64,000 nucleotides of DNA from Competibacter_A sp002352125 (GCA_035441325.1 DAOROA010000022.1:7631-71630); one strand, 5' to 3'; positions 18,488 to 27,549 are shown, numbered from the stretch's first letter. The notes: generated from the sequence alone by a model not told the origin. Translations and numbers: made by a program.

Positions 18488-19918
18488 ATGTACGGGTTAT
18501 CGCGAAGACTCTGTTTGATCGCTGCCTTGCTGGCGGCTTTCGCCGCACGGGCGGACCTGGTCGAAGAAACGCTCGATCAGGCTCCTTTCGGCAAGTTCGT
18601 CGTTTATCGCGCCACTGACGAACCCAAGGGTGTGGCGTTGCTGCTGTCCGGTGTGGGGGGCTGGAATGCCGAGCTGGCAGCGGCGGCGCAGGAAATAGCA
18701 AAGCTGGATTATGTGGTCGCGGGCATCGGTCTGGATGCGTATCTGGCCCAGCTCGATCGGTCGGACGCCGCTTGCGCCGATCCATCGGCCGATCTGGCGC
18801 GATTGAACCAATCGATGGAGCAACGCTATCCGCTGGAGATTCATTTACCGCCGATCTTGTTGGGACAGGGCGCCGGCGCAGCGTTGACTTACGCCGCGCT
18901 CGCTCAAGCGCCGGCCGACCGTTTTCATGCTGGCGTGGCGATGGACTTTTGCCCGGAGTTGCCGCTGCATAAGCCGTTCTGCAAGGGAGCGTCGAGTTTG
19001 GACAGCGTCGCGCTTCCGGATAACAAGGGGACGTTGCTAAAGCCAATCGTCCGTATGCCGACGACCTGGTTCGTGTTCCAGAACCGGCCCGCTTGCGATG
19101 CCGTCAACGCTGCGCAGTTCGTCAAGTCGATCCAGCTTGCCCGTCTAACCGAGGTGGCCGGCGCAGCAGGAAGCAAGAGTTGGCTGCCGCAGGTGTCCGC
19201 CTTGATGCAATGGCTCGATCCGAGCATCGTCAGGCAAGTGCAACCCGATGCCAGCGCTGGCGGTGTGCCGTTGACCGAGGTGCCGGTTACCGGCGGTCCC
19301 GGCCGATCCCAATTCGCAGTGATGTTTTCCGGGGACGGCGGCTGGGCGCTACTGGACCGGGCCGTGACGGCGGAGCTGGCAAAGAATGGCTTGCCGACCG
19401 TCGGTTGGGATTCGCTGAGCTATTTCTGGAAAGCCCGTCAGCCAGACGAAGTTGCCTTGGATCTGGAACGCGTTCTGCGCCATTATCTGGCGGTTTGGAA
19501 AAAGGAACGGATCGTGCTGATCGGTTATTCGTTTGGTGCGGATGTGCTGCCGGCGCTCGCCAACCGCCTGCCTCGGGATTTGCGTGATCGGCTCGATCTG
19601 GTGGTGTTTCTAGGGTTGTCCGATTACGCCGCGTTCGAGTTTCATCTGAGCGATTGGATCGATGACGAGCCCTCGAAAGGAGACCAACCGGTGCGGCCGG
19701 AACTGGAAAAACTGACCGGAGTCAAGCGGCTATGCATTTACGGCGAGGAAGAGGAAGATGCCGCCTGCCCGAAACTGGCCGATTTGGGCGCAATCGCCGA
19801 AAAGATGCCGGGCGATCATCATTTCGACGAAGACTATCAAGGCGTGGCCCAGCGCATCCTTGGCCAGTTGCCTCCTTTGCCCGCGCCGGCGGCAACGCAA
19901 CCGCCGGCCAGGAATTAA
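18488..19918 (+). CDS. acvB: AcvB/VirJ-family periplasmic serine hydrolase
   Basis: A 476-residue protein with a signal peptide (core LCLIAALLAAFAARA). The N-terminal half is alpha/beta-hydrolase-like (LLLSGVGGWNAEL, ILLGQGAGAAL). The C-terminal half is the VirJ domain, with MFSGDGGWALLDRAV and the nucleophile elbow GYSFGAD, and a likely acid/His pair near DHHFDEDY. In Agrobacterium, AcvB hydrolyses lysyl-phosphatidylglycerol made by LpiA. The gene here starts 20 bases after the mprF-type gene, so the same make-and-trim pair is likely. AAGGA precedes the ATG at 18488. Beyond the known homologues, substrate choice is inferred. Confidence 0.88.
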   Translation: MYGLSRRLCLIAALLAAFAARADLVEETLDQAPFGKFVVYRATDEPKGVALLLSGVGGWNAELAAAAQEIAKLDYVVAGIGLDAYLAQLDRSDAACADPSADLARLNQSMEQRYPLEIHLPPILLGQGAGAALTYAALAQAPADRFHAGVAMDFCPELPLHKPFCKGASSLDSVALPDNKGTLLKPIVRMPTTWFVFQNRPACDAVNAAQFVKSIQLARLTEVAGAAGSKSWLPQVSALMQWLDPSIVRQVQPDASAGGVPLTEVPVTGGPGRSQFAVMFSGDGGWALLDRAVTAELAKNGLPTVGWDSLSYFWKARQPDEVALDLERVLRHYLAVWKKERIVLIGYSFGADVLPALANRLPRDLRDRLDLVVFLGLSDYAAFEFHLSDWIDDEPSKGDQPVRPELEKLTGVKRLCIYGEEEEDAACPKLADLGAIAEKMPGDHHFDEDYQGVAQRILGQLPPLPAPAATQPPARN

Positions 19919-19922
19919 CCCG

Positions 19923-20756
19923 ATGGCCGTTTATGCTATCGGCGACGTGCAAGGTTGCTACGATCCCCTGCGGCGGTTGCTCGACGTGTTGCGGTTCGAT
20001 CCGGCGGCCGATGCGTTGTGGCTGGTCGGCGATCTGGTCAATCGTGGATCCCATTCGGCGGAGGTATTGCGGTTGGTGCGGGGGCTAGGCGAACGGGCGG
20101 TGGCGGTATTGGGCAACCACGATCTGACTTTGCTGGCGGTCGCGGCCGGCCAGGTGAAACCGAAGCGCAAGGATACCTTTCATTCGATCCTGGACGCGCC
20201 GGATTGCGCCGATTTGCTGGACTGGCTGCGCCGCTGTCCGCTGTTGCATCACGATCCGGTGCTCGGCTTCACCATGATCCATGCCGGGTTGCCGCCACAA
20301 TGGGATTTAGCGTTGGCGCAACGTTGCGCCGCCGAAGTGGAAGAGGTTTTGCGGGGATCCTCGTGCAATGCGTTTTTGGGGCGGATGTTCGGCGGTGAAC
20401 CGCGCCGCTGGCGGAGCGATCTAGCCGGTTACGACCGCTTGCGTTTCGCCGTCAACGCGCTGACCCGGATGCGATTCTGCGCAGCGGACGGCACGCTATC
20501 CTTTTCCGAAAAGGGACCGCCAGGTAGCCAGAGACCGGAATTGTTACCGTGGTTTGCCGTGCCGGATCGACGTAGCGCCAACCTCAACCTGGTATTTGGT
20601 CACTGGGCGGCGCTGGGCTATTACCGCGCGCCCGGTGTTTTTGCGCTCGACAGCGGTTGCGTTTGGGGCAACCGGCTGACCGCCATCCGGCTGGACGAAC
20701 CTGGCGTGCCAGCCTGGAGCGTTCCGGCGGCCAACTCACCGTTGGTGCCGACATGA
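19923..20756 (+). CDS. apaH: Bis(5'-nucleosyl)-tetraphosphatase, symmetrical
   Basis: Hydrolyses diadenosine tetraphosphate (Ap4A) to two ADP, limiting alarmone and Np4-RNA caps. It has 277 residues, close to E. coli ApaH (280). The metallophosphatase motifs are intact: GDVQGCYD (residues 7-14), GDLVNRG, GNHD, and a later MIHAG. AGYDRLRF-like LAGYDRLRFAVNALTRMRFC and FGHWAALG are ApaH-specific. The start at 19923 sits 4 bases after the acvB stop. Its stop overlaps the folA start as ATGA, so the two are translationally coupled. Confidence 0.96.
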   Translation: MAVYAIGDVQGCYDPLRRLLDVLRFDPAADALWLVGDLVNRGSHSAEVLRLVRGLGERAVAVLGNHDLTLLAVAAGQVKPKRKDTFHSILDAPDCADLLDWLRRCPLLHHDPVLGFTMIHAGLPPQWDLALAQRCAAEVEEVLRGSSCNAFLGRMFGGEPRRWRSDLAGYDRLRFAVNALTRMRFCAADGTLSFSEKGPPGSQRPELLPWFAVPDRRSANLNLVFGHWAALGYYRAPGVFALDSGCVWGNRLTAIRLDEPGVPAWSVPAANSPLVPT

Positions 20757-21256
20757 TATCTAAACTGACGTTGATCGCTGCGCTGGCGCGCAACCGGGTC
20801 ATCGGCCGCGATAACCGCTTGCCTTGGCGGTTGCCGGCCGATTTGCGCTTCTTCAAGCAAATGACGATGGGCAAGCCGCTGTTGATGGGCCGGCGTACCT
20901 GGGAATCCATCGGCAAGCCGTTGCCCGGCCGCCGGATGATCGTGCTAAGCCATAATCCCGGCTATCGAGCGTCCGGTTGCGACGTCGCGCGGTCGCTGGA
21001 CGAAGCGGTGACAATCGCCGGCGCGGTCCCCGAGATCATGGTGATCGGCGGCGCGTCGTTGTACGAACAAACCCTGCCATCGGCCAAGCGACTGTACTTG
21101 ACGCTGGTGGATGCCGAGATACCGGGCGATGCCTGGTTTCCGGAATGGGATGCGCGGGAATGGCAATTGACCTGGGAGGAAGCGCATCCGGCCGATGCCG
21201 ATCATGCTTGGCCATATTGGTTCCGGCGGTGGGAGCGGGTTACGGCTCGAATTTGA
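20753..21256 (+). CDS. folA: Dihydrofolate reductase
   Basis: Reduces dihydrofolate to tetrahydrofolate with NADPH and is the trimethoprim target. It has 167 residues (E. coli 159). LIAALARNRVIGRDNRLPW holds the M20 loop, followed by LPADLRFFK with the active-site acid. LMGRRTWESIGKPLPGRRM and EIMVIGGASLYEQ bind NADPH. It is read from an ATG overlapping the apaH stop, an apaH-folA order seen in many gammaproteobacteria. With nudB it places two folate-pathway genes within 6 kb. Confidence 0.97.
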   Translation: MISKLTLIAALARNRVIGRDNRLPWRLPADLRFFKQMTMGKPLLMGRRTWESIGKPLPGRRMIVLSHNPGYRASGCDVARSLDEAVTIAGAVPEIMVIGGASLYEQTLPSAKRLYLTLVDAEIPGDAWFPEWDAREWQLTWEEAHPADADHAWPYWFRRWERVTARI

Positions 21257-21340
21257 TCGCAACAAACGGATAGCTGGCGGACAGGGAGCGGAACTAAGGT
21301 CGGTTTTGCTGACCGACCAACCCATCCAGAGGAAGACGCG

Positions 21341-22426
21341 ATGCGCGCAACCGATCCGGCATTCGAAACGAGCGACCAACGATGGGAGGCACTGCTTCGA
21401 CGCGATCCGCAGTCCGACGGTGCGTTTTTCTATGCCGTGAAGACGACCGGTGTATATTGCCGTCCGACCTGTGCCGCCCGGCTGCCGAACCGGTGCAACG
21501 TCGAATTTTTCCAGAGTTGGGGCGATGCCGAACGAGCGGGCTATCGGGCTTGCCGGCGCTGCCGCCCGCAACGGCCATCGAACTCGTCGCCGGTTTCCGA
21601 AGCGATGGCGCGAGCGTGCCGGATCATCGAGGAAGCCGAAAAACCGCCCTCCCTGAAAGAGCTGGCCGCAGCGGCCGGATGTAGCCCGTTCCACTTTCAG
21701 CGGTTGTTCAAGCAAACCGTTGGCATGACTCCCAAGGCGTATGCGATGGCGCGCAGAGCACGACGCTTCGAGGAAGGTTTGCGCGAAGATCGAACCGTTA
21801 CCCAAGCGATGTACGAAGCCGGGTTCGAATCCAGTAGCCGGTGCTACGAAAAGGCCGCCAGGCATCTTGGCATGACGCCTTCCCAGTACCAGAAGGGTGG
21901 CACCGGCCAGCGAATTCGCCACGCGGTCGTGCGGTGCGATCTCGGTTGGGCGTTGGTGGCAGCCACGGAGCGGGGTATTTGTGCCGTCGAGTTCGACGAC
22001 GATCCCGAGCGATTGCGAGACCGGCTTGCCACACGTTTTCCCGCCGCCGAATGGGAAGATGCAGATCCTGGGTTCGCCGGATGGGTGGAAAGAGTCTTGG
22101 CGGCACTCGACCGGCCGGCTTACGGTCTCGGCCTGCCGCTCGACATTCGCGGCACGGCCTTTCAGCGGCGGGTGTGGCAGGCGCTGCAAGCGATTCCGGC
22201 GGGTTCGACCGCCACCTATGCCGAAGTCGCCCAAAAAATCGGCAAGCCGTCGGCGGCGCGGGCGGTGGCCCGGGCTTGTGCCGCCAATCCGGTCGCCGTG
22301 CTCGTTCCCTGCCATCGCGTCGTCCGAGGCGACGGTGGGCTGGGCGGTTACCGCTGGGATTTGCGGCGCAAGCGGGCACTGCTGGAGCGCGAAGCCACGC
22401 AGCGGGCCGAACCGGCGGAGTCGTAA
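21341..22426 (+). CDS. ada: Ada: DNA methyl repair protein and transcription activator
   Basis: Repairs methylphosphotriesters and O6-methylguanine by irreversible transfer to its own cysteines, and activates the alkylation response once methylated. It has 361 residues (E. coli 354). The N-terminal zinc domain has four Cys in YCRPTC and CRRCRP, the first being the phosphotriester acceptor. An AraC-type helix-turn-helix lies at about 95-185 (LAAAAGCSPFHFQRLFKQ). The C-terminal methyltransferase has the acceptor in VPCHRVVR. All catalytic parts are present in one chain. The upstream 84-base gap presumably carries its own control site, but I could not pick out a clear Ada box. Confidence 0.96.
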   Translation: MRATDPAFETSDQRWEALLRRDPQSDGAFFYAVKTTGVYCRPTCAARLPNRCNVEFFQSWGDAERAGYRACRRCRPQRPSNSSPVSEAMARACRIIEEAEKPPSLKELAAAAGCSPFHFQRLFKQTVGMTPKAYAMARRARRFEEGLREDRTVTQAMYEAGFESSSRCYEKAARHLGMTPSQYQKGGTGQRIRHAVVRCDLGWALVAATERGICAVEFDDDPERLRDRLATRFPAAEWEDADPGFAGWVERVLAALDRPAYGLGLPLDIRGTAFQRRVWQALQAIPAGSTATYAEVAQKIGKPSAARAVARACAANPVAVLVPCHRVVRGDGGLGGYRWDLRRKRALLEREATQRAEPAES

Positions 22427-22474
22427 CGGATAGCAGGTCGCCGGGTTTTCCAATTCCAACCGGGAGAATGACCG

Positions 22475-23257
22475 ATGAGCGATGTCGTTCTAGCAACTGT
22501 TCGCGATTCCATCGCCCAACTGACTCTGAATCGACCAACGACCTATAACGCCTTGAATATCGAGACCGCGCAGGCGCTCACTCGGGCGTTGTTGGACATC
22601 GGGGCCGATCCGGCGATTCGCGGCGTCATCGTCACCGGCAGCGGCACGGCGTTTTCGGCGGGTGGCGACATCAAGTTCGTGCTGGCTCATCCGCATGGAC
22701 CGGCGGCAGCGTTTCACGAACTGGCGACGCACGTTCACGTTTGCGTAACCGAAATCCGCCGCTTGCGCAAGCCGGTGATCGCTGCCGTTAACGGTGTCGC
22801 GGCTGGCGGCGGTTTTTCCCTGGCGCTGGCCTGCGATTTCCGAGTCATGGCGGAGTCGGCGCGGCTCAAGCAAGGCTTCACCAGCAACGCGCTGTGTATC
22901 GATGCCGGCGGTACGTTTACCCTGCCGCGCCTGGTCGGGCTGGCCCGCGCCCTGGAAATCGCCGCGTTCGACGAGCCGATAGCCGCCGACCAAGCTCTGG
23001 CTTGGGGGTTGGCGACGCGGGTGGTTCCCGATGCGCAATTGCTGGATACCGCGTTGGCGATGGCGCGAACCCTCGCCCAAAAATCCTTGCATACCTTCGG
23101 CCACGTCAAAACCCTGTTGACCGATGCGTTCGATACCTCTTGGGAAACGCAATTGGAGCGCGAGCGGCACGGATTGGCCACCTGCGCCGGTCACGCCGAT
23201 GGTCTGGAAGGTTTGCACGCTTTCGTGGAAAAGCGGTCGCCGAACTACAATCGCTGA
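22475..23257 (+). CDS. Enoyl-CoA hydratase/isomerase family protein
   Basis: Crotonase-fold enzyme of 260 residues acting on an acyl-CoA thioester. FSAGGDIKFV is the CoA-binding and oxyanion-hole motif, and NGVAAGGGFSLALACDFRV is the second oxyanion segment. The position of the usual first hydratase glutamate is occupied by Ala-Leu-Cys-Ile-Asp (SNALCIDAGGTFTLPRLVG). The acid arrangement thus resembles PaaG-type isomerases more than true hydratases, so the exact reaction is open. GGGAGA lies upstream of the ATG. It follows ada by 48 bases and may read through from it. Confidence 0.85.
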   Translation: MSDVVLATVRDSIAQLTLNRPTTYNALNIETAQALTRALLDIGADPAIRGVIVTGSGTAFSAGGDIKFVLAHPHGPAAAFHELATHVHVCVTEIRRLRKPVIAAVNGVAAGGGFSLALACDFRVMAESARLKQGFTSNALCIDAGGTFTLPRLVGLARALEIAAFDEPIAADQALAWGLATRVVPDAQLLDTALAMARTLAQKSLHTFGHVKTLLTDAFDTSWETQLERERHGLATCAGHADGLEGLHAFVEKRSPNYNR

Positions 23258-23272
23258 AGGCGCTGAGTACGG

Positions 23273-23302
23273 CCGGAGTTTTTCTTGATCGGGGTACTCC
23301 GG
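23273..23302. terminator. Weak hairpin between the convergent hydratase and terE genes
   Basis: CCGGAGT (23273-23279) pairs with ACTCCGG (23296-23302) across a 16-base loop, followed by AAAATTTG. It lies between two genes that end towards each other and may stop transcription from both sides. The loop is long and there is no good T-run on the plus strand. Confidence 0.3.
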
Positions 23303-23378
23303 AAAATTTGCGGGTTGAAGCGAGGCCGCAAGCGATTTTCCATCTCGCTCCGGCCCGCAATGGTTCGAGGATGCAAGA

Positions 23379-23957
23379 TCAGCCGAGATTGACGCCGTAA
23401 TCGCGAGCGACCGCCGCCAAACCGCCGGCGTAACCCTGACCGATAGCTTTAAACTTCCACTCGTCGTTGTGGCGGTACATTTCGCCGAAGATCATCGCGG
23501 TTTCGGTGGAGGCGTCTTCGGACAGGTCGTAGCGGGCGATTTCCTGACCGCCCTCGGCATTCAGCGCGCGGATGTAGGCGTTGCTGACTTGACCGAAGTT
23601 CTGCTTGCGCGCTTCGGCGTCGTGGATGGTGACCACGAACGCCACCTTGGCGGCGCTAGCTTCCATCGAGTCCAGGCCGATTTCGATGACTTCATCGTCG
23701 CCTTCACCTTCGCCGGTGCGGTTATCGCCTTGGTGCGTGACCGCGCCCGACGGATCCCGGGTGTTGTTGTAGAACACGAAATGCTGGTCGCTCAAAACCT
23801 TGCCGCTGGCGTCCAGCACGAAAGCGGAGGCATCCAGATCGAACGCGCTGCCGTCGGTCTTGCGCAGATCCCAGCCCAGGCCAAAGCGGACCCGCTGCAA
23901 TCCGGGTACCTGCTTGCTCAGCGAAACGTTCCCGCCTTTTTGCAGAGAAATTGCCAT
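23379..23957 (-). CDS. terE: TerD-family tellurium/stress resistance protein (terE position)
   Basis: Cytoplasmic calcium-binding stress protein, 192 residues, last gene of the terZABCDE cluster. VRFGLGWDLRKTDGSAFDLDASAFVLD is the family N-terminus, with the DLDAS acid cluster that binds calcium. GDNRTGEGEGDDEVIEIGL is the second conserved acid segment, and GEMYRHNDEWKFKAIGQGYAGGL closes the domain. It is about 60-65% identical by eye to the adjacent paralogue at 24013, so which is terD and which terE rests on gene order. AGGAA precedes the ATG. Confidence 0.93.
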   Translation of the reverse strand: MAISLQKGGNVSLSKQVPGLQRVRFGLGWDLRKTDGSAFDLDASAFVLDASGKVLSDQHFVFYNNTRDPSGAVTHQGDNRTGEGEGDDEVIEIGLDSMEASAAKVAFVVTIHDAEARKQNFGQVSNAYIRALNAEGGQEIARYDLSEDASTETAMIFGEMYRHNDEWKFKAIGQGYAGGLAAVARDYGVNLG

Positions 23958-24012
23958 CGTTTGATTCCTGTCGTTGAGAAGATCGGCTGGAGTTTACAGG
24001 AAAACCGGAAAC

Positions 24013-24588
24013 TCAGATGTTGATGCCGTACTGGCGGCACATCGCTGCCAAACCGCCGGCATAGCCTTGGCCGACGGCGCCGAATTTCCATTCGTTGCCA
24101 TAGCGGTAGAGTTCGCCGAAGATCATCGCAGTTTCGGTCGAGGCATCCTCGGCCAGATCGTAGCGGGCAATTTCGACGTTGGTTTCGGCGTTGACCAGGC
24201 GGATGAAGGCGTTGCTGACCTGGCCGAAATTCTGCTTGCGCGCATCGGCTTCGTGGATGGTGACGGTGAAGGTGATTTTCTGCACATCCGCCGGCACGCG
24301 GGTCAGGTCCACCATGACGGCCTCGTCGTCCCCTTCGCCGGCGCCGGTGCGGTTGTCGCCAGTGTGCTGCACCGAGCCGCAGGCCGATTTCAACTGGTTG
24401 TAGAAAATAAAATCGGCGTCGGAGCGAACCTTGCCGCTGGCGTCGAGCAAGAATGCCGAAGCGTCCAAATCGAAATCGACGCCGTCGGTGGCGCGGGCGT
24501 CCCAGCCCAGTCCGATCAGAACTTTCTTCAGGTCCGGCGCTTCCTTGCCGAGGGATAACTTACCGCCTTTGTTAAGGGAAATAGCCAT
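24013..24588 (-). CDS. terD: TerD-family tellurium/stress resistance protein (terD position)
   Basis: Second TerD paralogue, 191 residues, with the same plan: VLIGLGWDARATDGVDFDLD, GDNRTGAGEGDDEAVMVDL and GELYRYGNEWKFGAVGQGYAGGL. The acidic calcium sites are intact. GGAGG lies 8 bases before the ATG. It is separated from terC by 109 bases holding a stable hairpin, and from terE by 55 bases. TerD proteins with TerB and TerC are thought to form membrane-linked complexes in tellurite, phage and colicin resistance; the true stress sensed here is unknown. Confidence 0.93.
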   Translation of the reverse strand: MAISLNKGGKLSLGKEAPDLKKVLIGLGWDARATDGVDFDLDASAFLLDASGKVRSDADFIFYNQLKSACGSVQHTGDNRTGAGEGDDEAVMVDLTRVPADVQKITFTVTIHEADARKQNFGQVSNAFIRLVNAETNVEIARYDLAEDASTETAMIFGELYRYGNEWKFGAVGQGYAGGLAAMCRQYGINI

Positions 24589-24651
24589 GAGGTTTATCCT
24601 CCCTATATTTTTGCAGATTAAAGATTACGAAAGGATTAAGGGAATCGGTCA

Positions 24652-24677
24652 GCCGGGTGGATCGTCATCCATCCGGC
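24652..24677 (-). other. Intergenic hairpin between terC and terD
   Basis: GCCGGGTGGAT (24652-24662) and ATCCATCCGGC (24667-24677) form an 11-pair stem with one G:T pair and a 4-base CGTC loop. There is no T-run in the direction of the operon, so it looks like an RNA-processing or attenuation stem more than a full terminator. Confidence 0.5.
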
Positions 24678-24697
24678 CGGCCGATACGGCAGGTTGC

Positions 24698-25765
24698 TCA
24701 GGGTTCCTCCCGGCGGGGTTCAGCTTTTTCCAGTTTCGCCCCTTCTCCCTCCTCAGCGTCCTCTTTCTCGGGGAGCAGCAGCGAGGCGATCACGCCTACC
24801 GCCAGCGTACCGAGAATGATCATCAGGCTGAGGTTCGCCGAAATTTCCCAACCCGGCCAGTGGAAGATGTGGTTGGATGCCTGTAGCGCCAACTTGAAAG
24901 CGATGAAGAACAGCAGCGCAGCTACCGCCTTGTCCAAATGCACCAGATACTTCTGCGCCGCCGCCAGCACGAAATACAGCGAGCGCAGGCCGAGGATGGC
25001 GAAGATCACCGCCGAGTAGACGAGCAGGGGCTCGCGAGTGACCGCGATCACCGCCGGCACCGAATCGAACGCGAAAATGATGTCGGATACTTCGATGCAC
25101 ACAAGGCAGAGCAGCATCGGGGTGGCATATACCATCGCTTCCCGGGCTACCGAGATGCTGGAGTCCTGTTCGACCACCGTCTTGACGTGGCCGTGGCTGA
25201 CCACGAAATGATGGCCGTGCAGGCGCGGGAAGATCGGTACCAGTTTCTGGGTCAGCCGCACCGACCAGTGGTCGGAGTAATCCTCGATCTCGTCGTCCCC
25301 GCCAACGCCGGCCAGCATTTTCCAGCCGGTCCAGGCGACGATGGCCGCGAACACGAATTCGATCCAGGTGCTTATCCCGAACAGCCCCGTGCCGAAGGCG
25401 ATGAACAGCATGCGGAAGATCACCGCGCCCAGAATGCCGAAATACAAAATCCGGTGCTGCAAGGCGCCCTTGATGCCAAAAGAGGCGAAGATGGCGACGA
25501 ACACCATCAAGTTATCGACCGACAGCGATTTTTCCAGGATGTAGCCGGCCAGGAACAGATCGGCGAATTCGGCGCTGTGGTGGATCTTGAGATAGAAATA
25601 GAACGCGATGGACAAAAAGATCCAGAACAGCGACCACGCCACGGCGTTGGGGATGCTGATGTCCTCGCTGTCCTTATGCAGCCGGAGGTCCAGCCACACC
25701 GAAAAGGCGACCACACCCACGAAAATGGCGATGGTCTCCAGCGGAAAACCGAGATGTTGCTCCAT
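24698..25765 (-). CDS. terC: TerC-family integral membrane protein
   Basis: Inner-membrane protein of 355 residues with about nine hydrophobic segments. GYILEKSLSVDNLMVFVAIF carries the Asp of the conserved NL-type motif, and SDIIFAFDSVPAVIAVTREPL repeats the pattern later, matching the TerC signature of two acid-containing membrane helices. TerC relatives are linked to metal ion export, including manganese loading of secreted enzymes. The C-terminal tail (about 330-355) is charged and Glu-rich, longer than usual. It lies 21 bases after terB in the minus-strand operon. Confidence 0.95.
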   Translation of the reverse strand: MEQHLGFPLETIAIFVGVVAFSVWLDLRLHKDSEDISIPNAVAWSLFWIFLSIAFYFYLKIHHSAEFADLFLAGYILEKSLSVDNLMVFVAIFASFGIKGALQHRILYFGILGAVIFRMLFIAFGTGLFGISTWIEFVFAAIVAWTGWKMLAGVGGDDEIEDYSDHWSVRLTQKLVPIFPRLHGHHFVVSHGHVKTVVEQDSSISVAREAMVYATPMLLCLVCIEVSDIIFAFDSVPAVIAVTREPLLVYSAVIFAILGLRSLYFVLAAAQKYLVHLDKAVAALLFFIAFKLALQASNHIFHWPGWEISANLSLMIILGTLAVGVIASLLLPEKEDAEEGEGAKLEKAEPRREEP

Positions 25766-25786
25766 AAGATATCCAGTATTCTCGGG

Positions 25787-26239
25787 CTAGAGATCGAAAT
25801 CCTTGGGATTCAGGCCAAGTTCCGCGCAAATTTTGCGTACCGTCGCCTTCTCGTTGTCATCGAAGTTGCCGTCGGCCGCGCCGATGGCGCAACAGACCCG
25901 CACCATCAGCCGGGCTTCGGCGTCTTTGCCCTTGAGTTTGGCGACCACCTGCAACGCGCTGGCTTGGCCGATCTGATGATCGAACTCGAACTGCTTGGCG
26001 TATTTATCGAAGATGCCGATGACCTCCTCGACGCTGAACACCGACAGCACGTCGGAATTGCGCAGGAAGCCCATCATTTTCTGTTTTTCTTCGGGCCGGA
26101 CTACGCCGTCGGCATGGGCCACCAGCGCGCAGCCGGCTACCACCGCTTCCAGAAAGCTCTTGTTTTTGAATTTGGTCACTTCGGTTTTCAGGTTGGCGGT
26201 GACTTCGTTGTAGCGTTGCTTCAACCATTCGAGAGCCAT
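25787..26239 (-). CDS. terB: TerB-family tellurite resistance protein
   Basis: Small helical cytoplasmic protein of 150 residues. SFLEAVVAGCALVAHADGVVRPEEKQKM is the TerB acidic metal-binding helix pair, mirrored at the C-terminus by CCAIGAADGNFDDNEKATVRKIC. TerB is reported to sit at the inner membrane with TerC. The frame is open upstream, but similarity starts at MALEWLKQRYNEV and GGAG lies 10 bases before that ATG at 26239. It lies between terA and terC in cluster order. Confidence 0.94.
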   Translation of the reverse strand: MALEWLKQRYNEVTANLKTEVTKFKNKSFLEAVVAGCALVAHADGVVRPEEKQKMMGFLRNSDVLSVFSVEEVIGIFDKYAKQFEFDHQIGQASALQVVAKLKGKDAEARLMVRVCCAIGAADGNFDDNEKATVRKICAELGLNPKDFDL

Positions 26240-26276
26240 GAGTTTCGTTTCTCCGGGTAATCGAAAAAGAATGAAA

Positions 26277-27530
26277 TCAATCCTTGGACCCCGCCACCCA
26301 GCGCAGGCCGAAACCATAAGCCTGATCCAGATAGCGGTGATCCGGAAAATATTCGACCAGCTTTGTGACCTTGAGGTTGCCGCCCTGGTTCTCCAGCATT
26401 GCCAGAGCACACATGCGCTGATCGTTGCGGTGGCTGTCGAGCCGGATTTCCAGCGCCGGCTGGCCGGGCGCCTGAATCGTGACCACCGCGTCGGTCTCCG
26501 CCCAGTTGGGCGCACCTTCGTAAATCATCGCGAACAGTGCCACCCGATCCAGCTCGTTCCAGTGCTGGCCGTTGATGTGCAGGAATTCACCTTGGGCGCT
26601 GGCTCCGCTGCGGTCGTCGCCCATGAGCTGGATGTAGGGTGGCTGATGCAAACTGCCGAAGGTGTCGCCCAATGCCTGCACTGCGCCGCCACGGCCATCC
26701 CGCAACTTGAACAGGCAGCCCAAATCGAGATCGACCTTGCGGCCACCGGTCAGCCGGCCGAAGAATCCCTTGCCGCCACCACCCTGGTTCCAGTTGAGAT
26801 TGACCACGATTTCGCCGAAGCCTTGGGCTTTTTTCTCCAGCGAAATGCTGGGATTGCGTTTGTCCAGCGTGATTTTTTCCAGCCGGATGGGTTTGGCGGC
26901 GGGCGTCGGCGCGGCAGCCGGAGCGGCGGGGCGGGGCGGCGCCGGAGAAGGAGGGGCGGGTGGTGGTGCGGCGGCTTCTGCGGCGTCGGGATCGTCGCCC
27001 ACATCCACGCCGTGTTGGCGGGCCAGCGGTCCCAAACCACCGACGAAACCTTGACCGACGGCGCGGAATTTCCATTCGCCGTTGCGCTGATAAAATTCGC
27101 CGACGATCAGCGCGGTTTCCGGCATCATTTTGGTCGCCAGCGGAAACGTCGCCAGCGATGTCTTGCTTTGCGCATCGCGGATTTCCGCCCGCACCTGGTT
27201 CAACTGGCCGAACGACTGCCCGCGCCGCTGGCCTTGGTCGATGGTCAACGCGACGACGATCCGCTCGATGGCCGGCGGGAGTTGGGCAAAGGCGACGGTG
27301 AAGGTGCGGCCGTCGCCAGCGCGCTGGATGCCGCCACCGGGCAACGCCGGCTGGTTGTAAAACACGAAATCGTCGTCGCTGCGCACTTTGCCTTGAGCGG
27401 TCAGCGCGAAGGCGCTGGAATCGATGGTCAGCGCCGTGTTAGACGGCTCCCATCCGAGCACGATTTCGGCGGCGGTCGTCGCCGGGCTTTGCTTGGTGAT
27501 GGAGAAATTTTGGCCGGGTTGTAGATCCAT
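26277..27530 (-). CDS. terA: TerA-type protein: TerD domain joined to TerA domain
   Basis: Cytoplasmic protein of 417 residues. Residues about 1-180 are a TerD-like domain (IVLGWEPSNTALTIDSSAFAL, GDGRTFTVAFAQLP, GEFYQRNGEWKFRAVGQGF). An Ala/Pro linker (about 188-218) leads to the second domain, with SLEKKAQGFGEIVVNLNWN, KVDLDLGCLFKLRDG and MGDDRSGASAQGEFLHING, typical of TerA. In the first domain the acid cluster is weaker than in terD/terE, so calcium binding there may be reduced. It follows terZ by 19 bases. Confidence 0.9.
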   Translation of the reverse strand: MDLQPGQNFSITKQSPATTAAEIVLGWEPSNTALTIDSSAFALTAQGKVRSDDDFVFYNQPALPGGGIQRAGDGRTFTVAFAQLPPAIERIVVALTIDQGQRRGQSFGQLNQVRAEIRDAQSKTSLATFPLATKMMPETALIVGEFYQRNGEWKFRAVGQGFVGGLGPLARQHGVDVGDDPDAAEAAAPPPAPPSPAPPRPAAPAAAPTPAAKPIRLEKITLDKRNPSISLEKKAQGFGEIVVNLNWNQGGGGKGFFGRLTGGRKVDLDLGCLFKLRDGRGGAVQALGDTFGSLHQPPYIQLMGDDRSGASAQGEFLHINGQHWNELDRVALFAMIYEGAPNWAETDAVVTIQAPGQPALEIRLDSHRNDQRMCALAMLENQGGNLKVTKLVEYFPDHRYLDQAYGFGLRWVAGSKD

Positions 27531-27549
27531 GATGGAATTCTCGTTCAGA

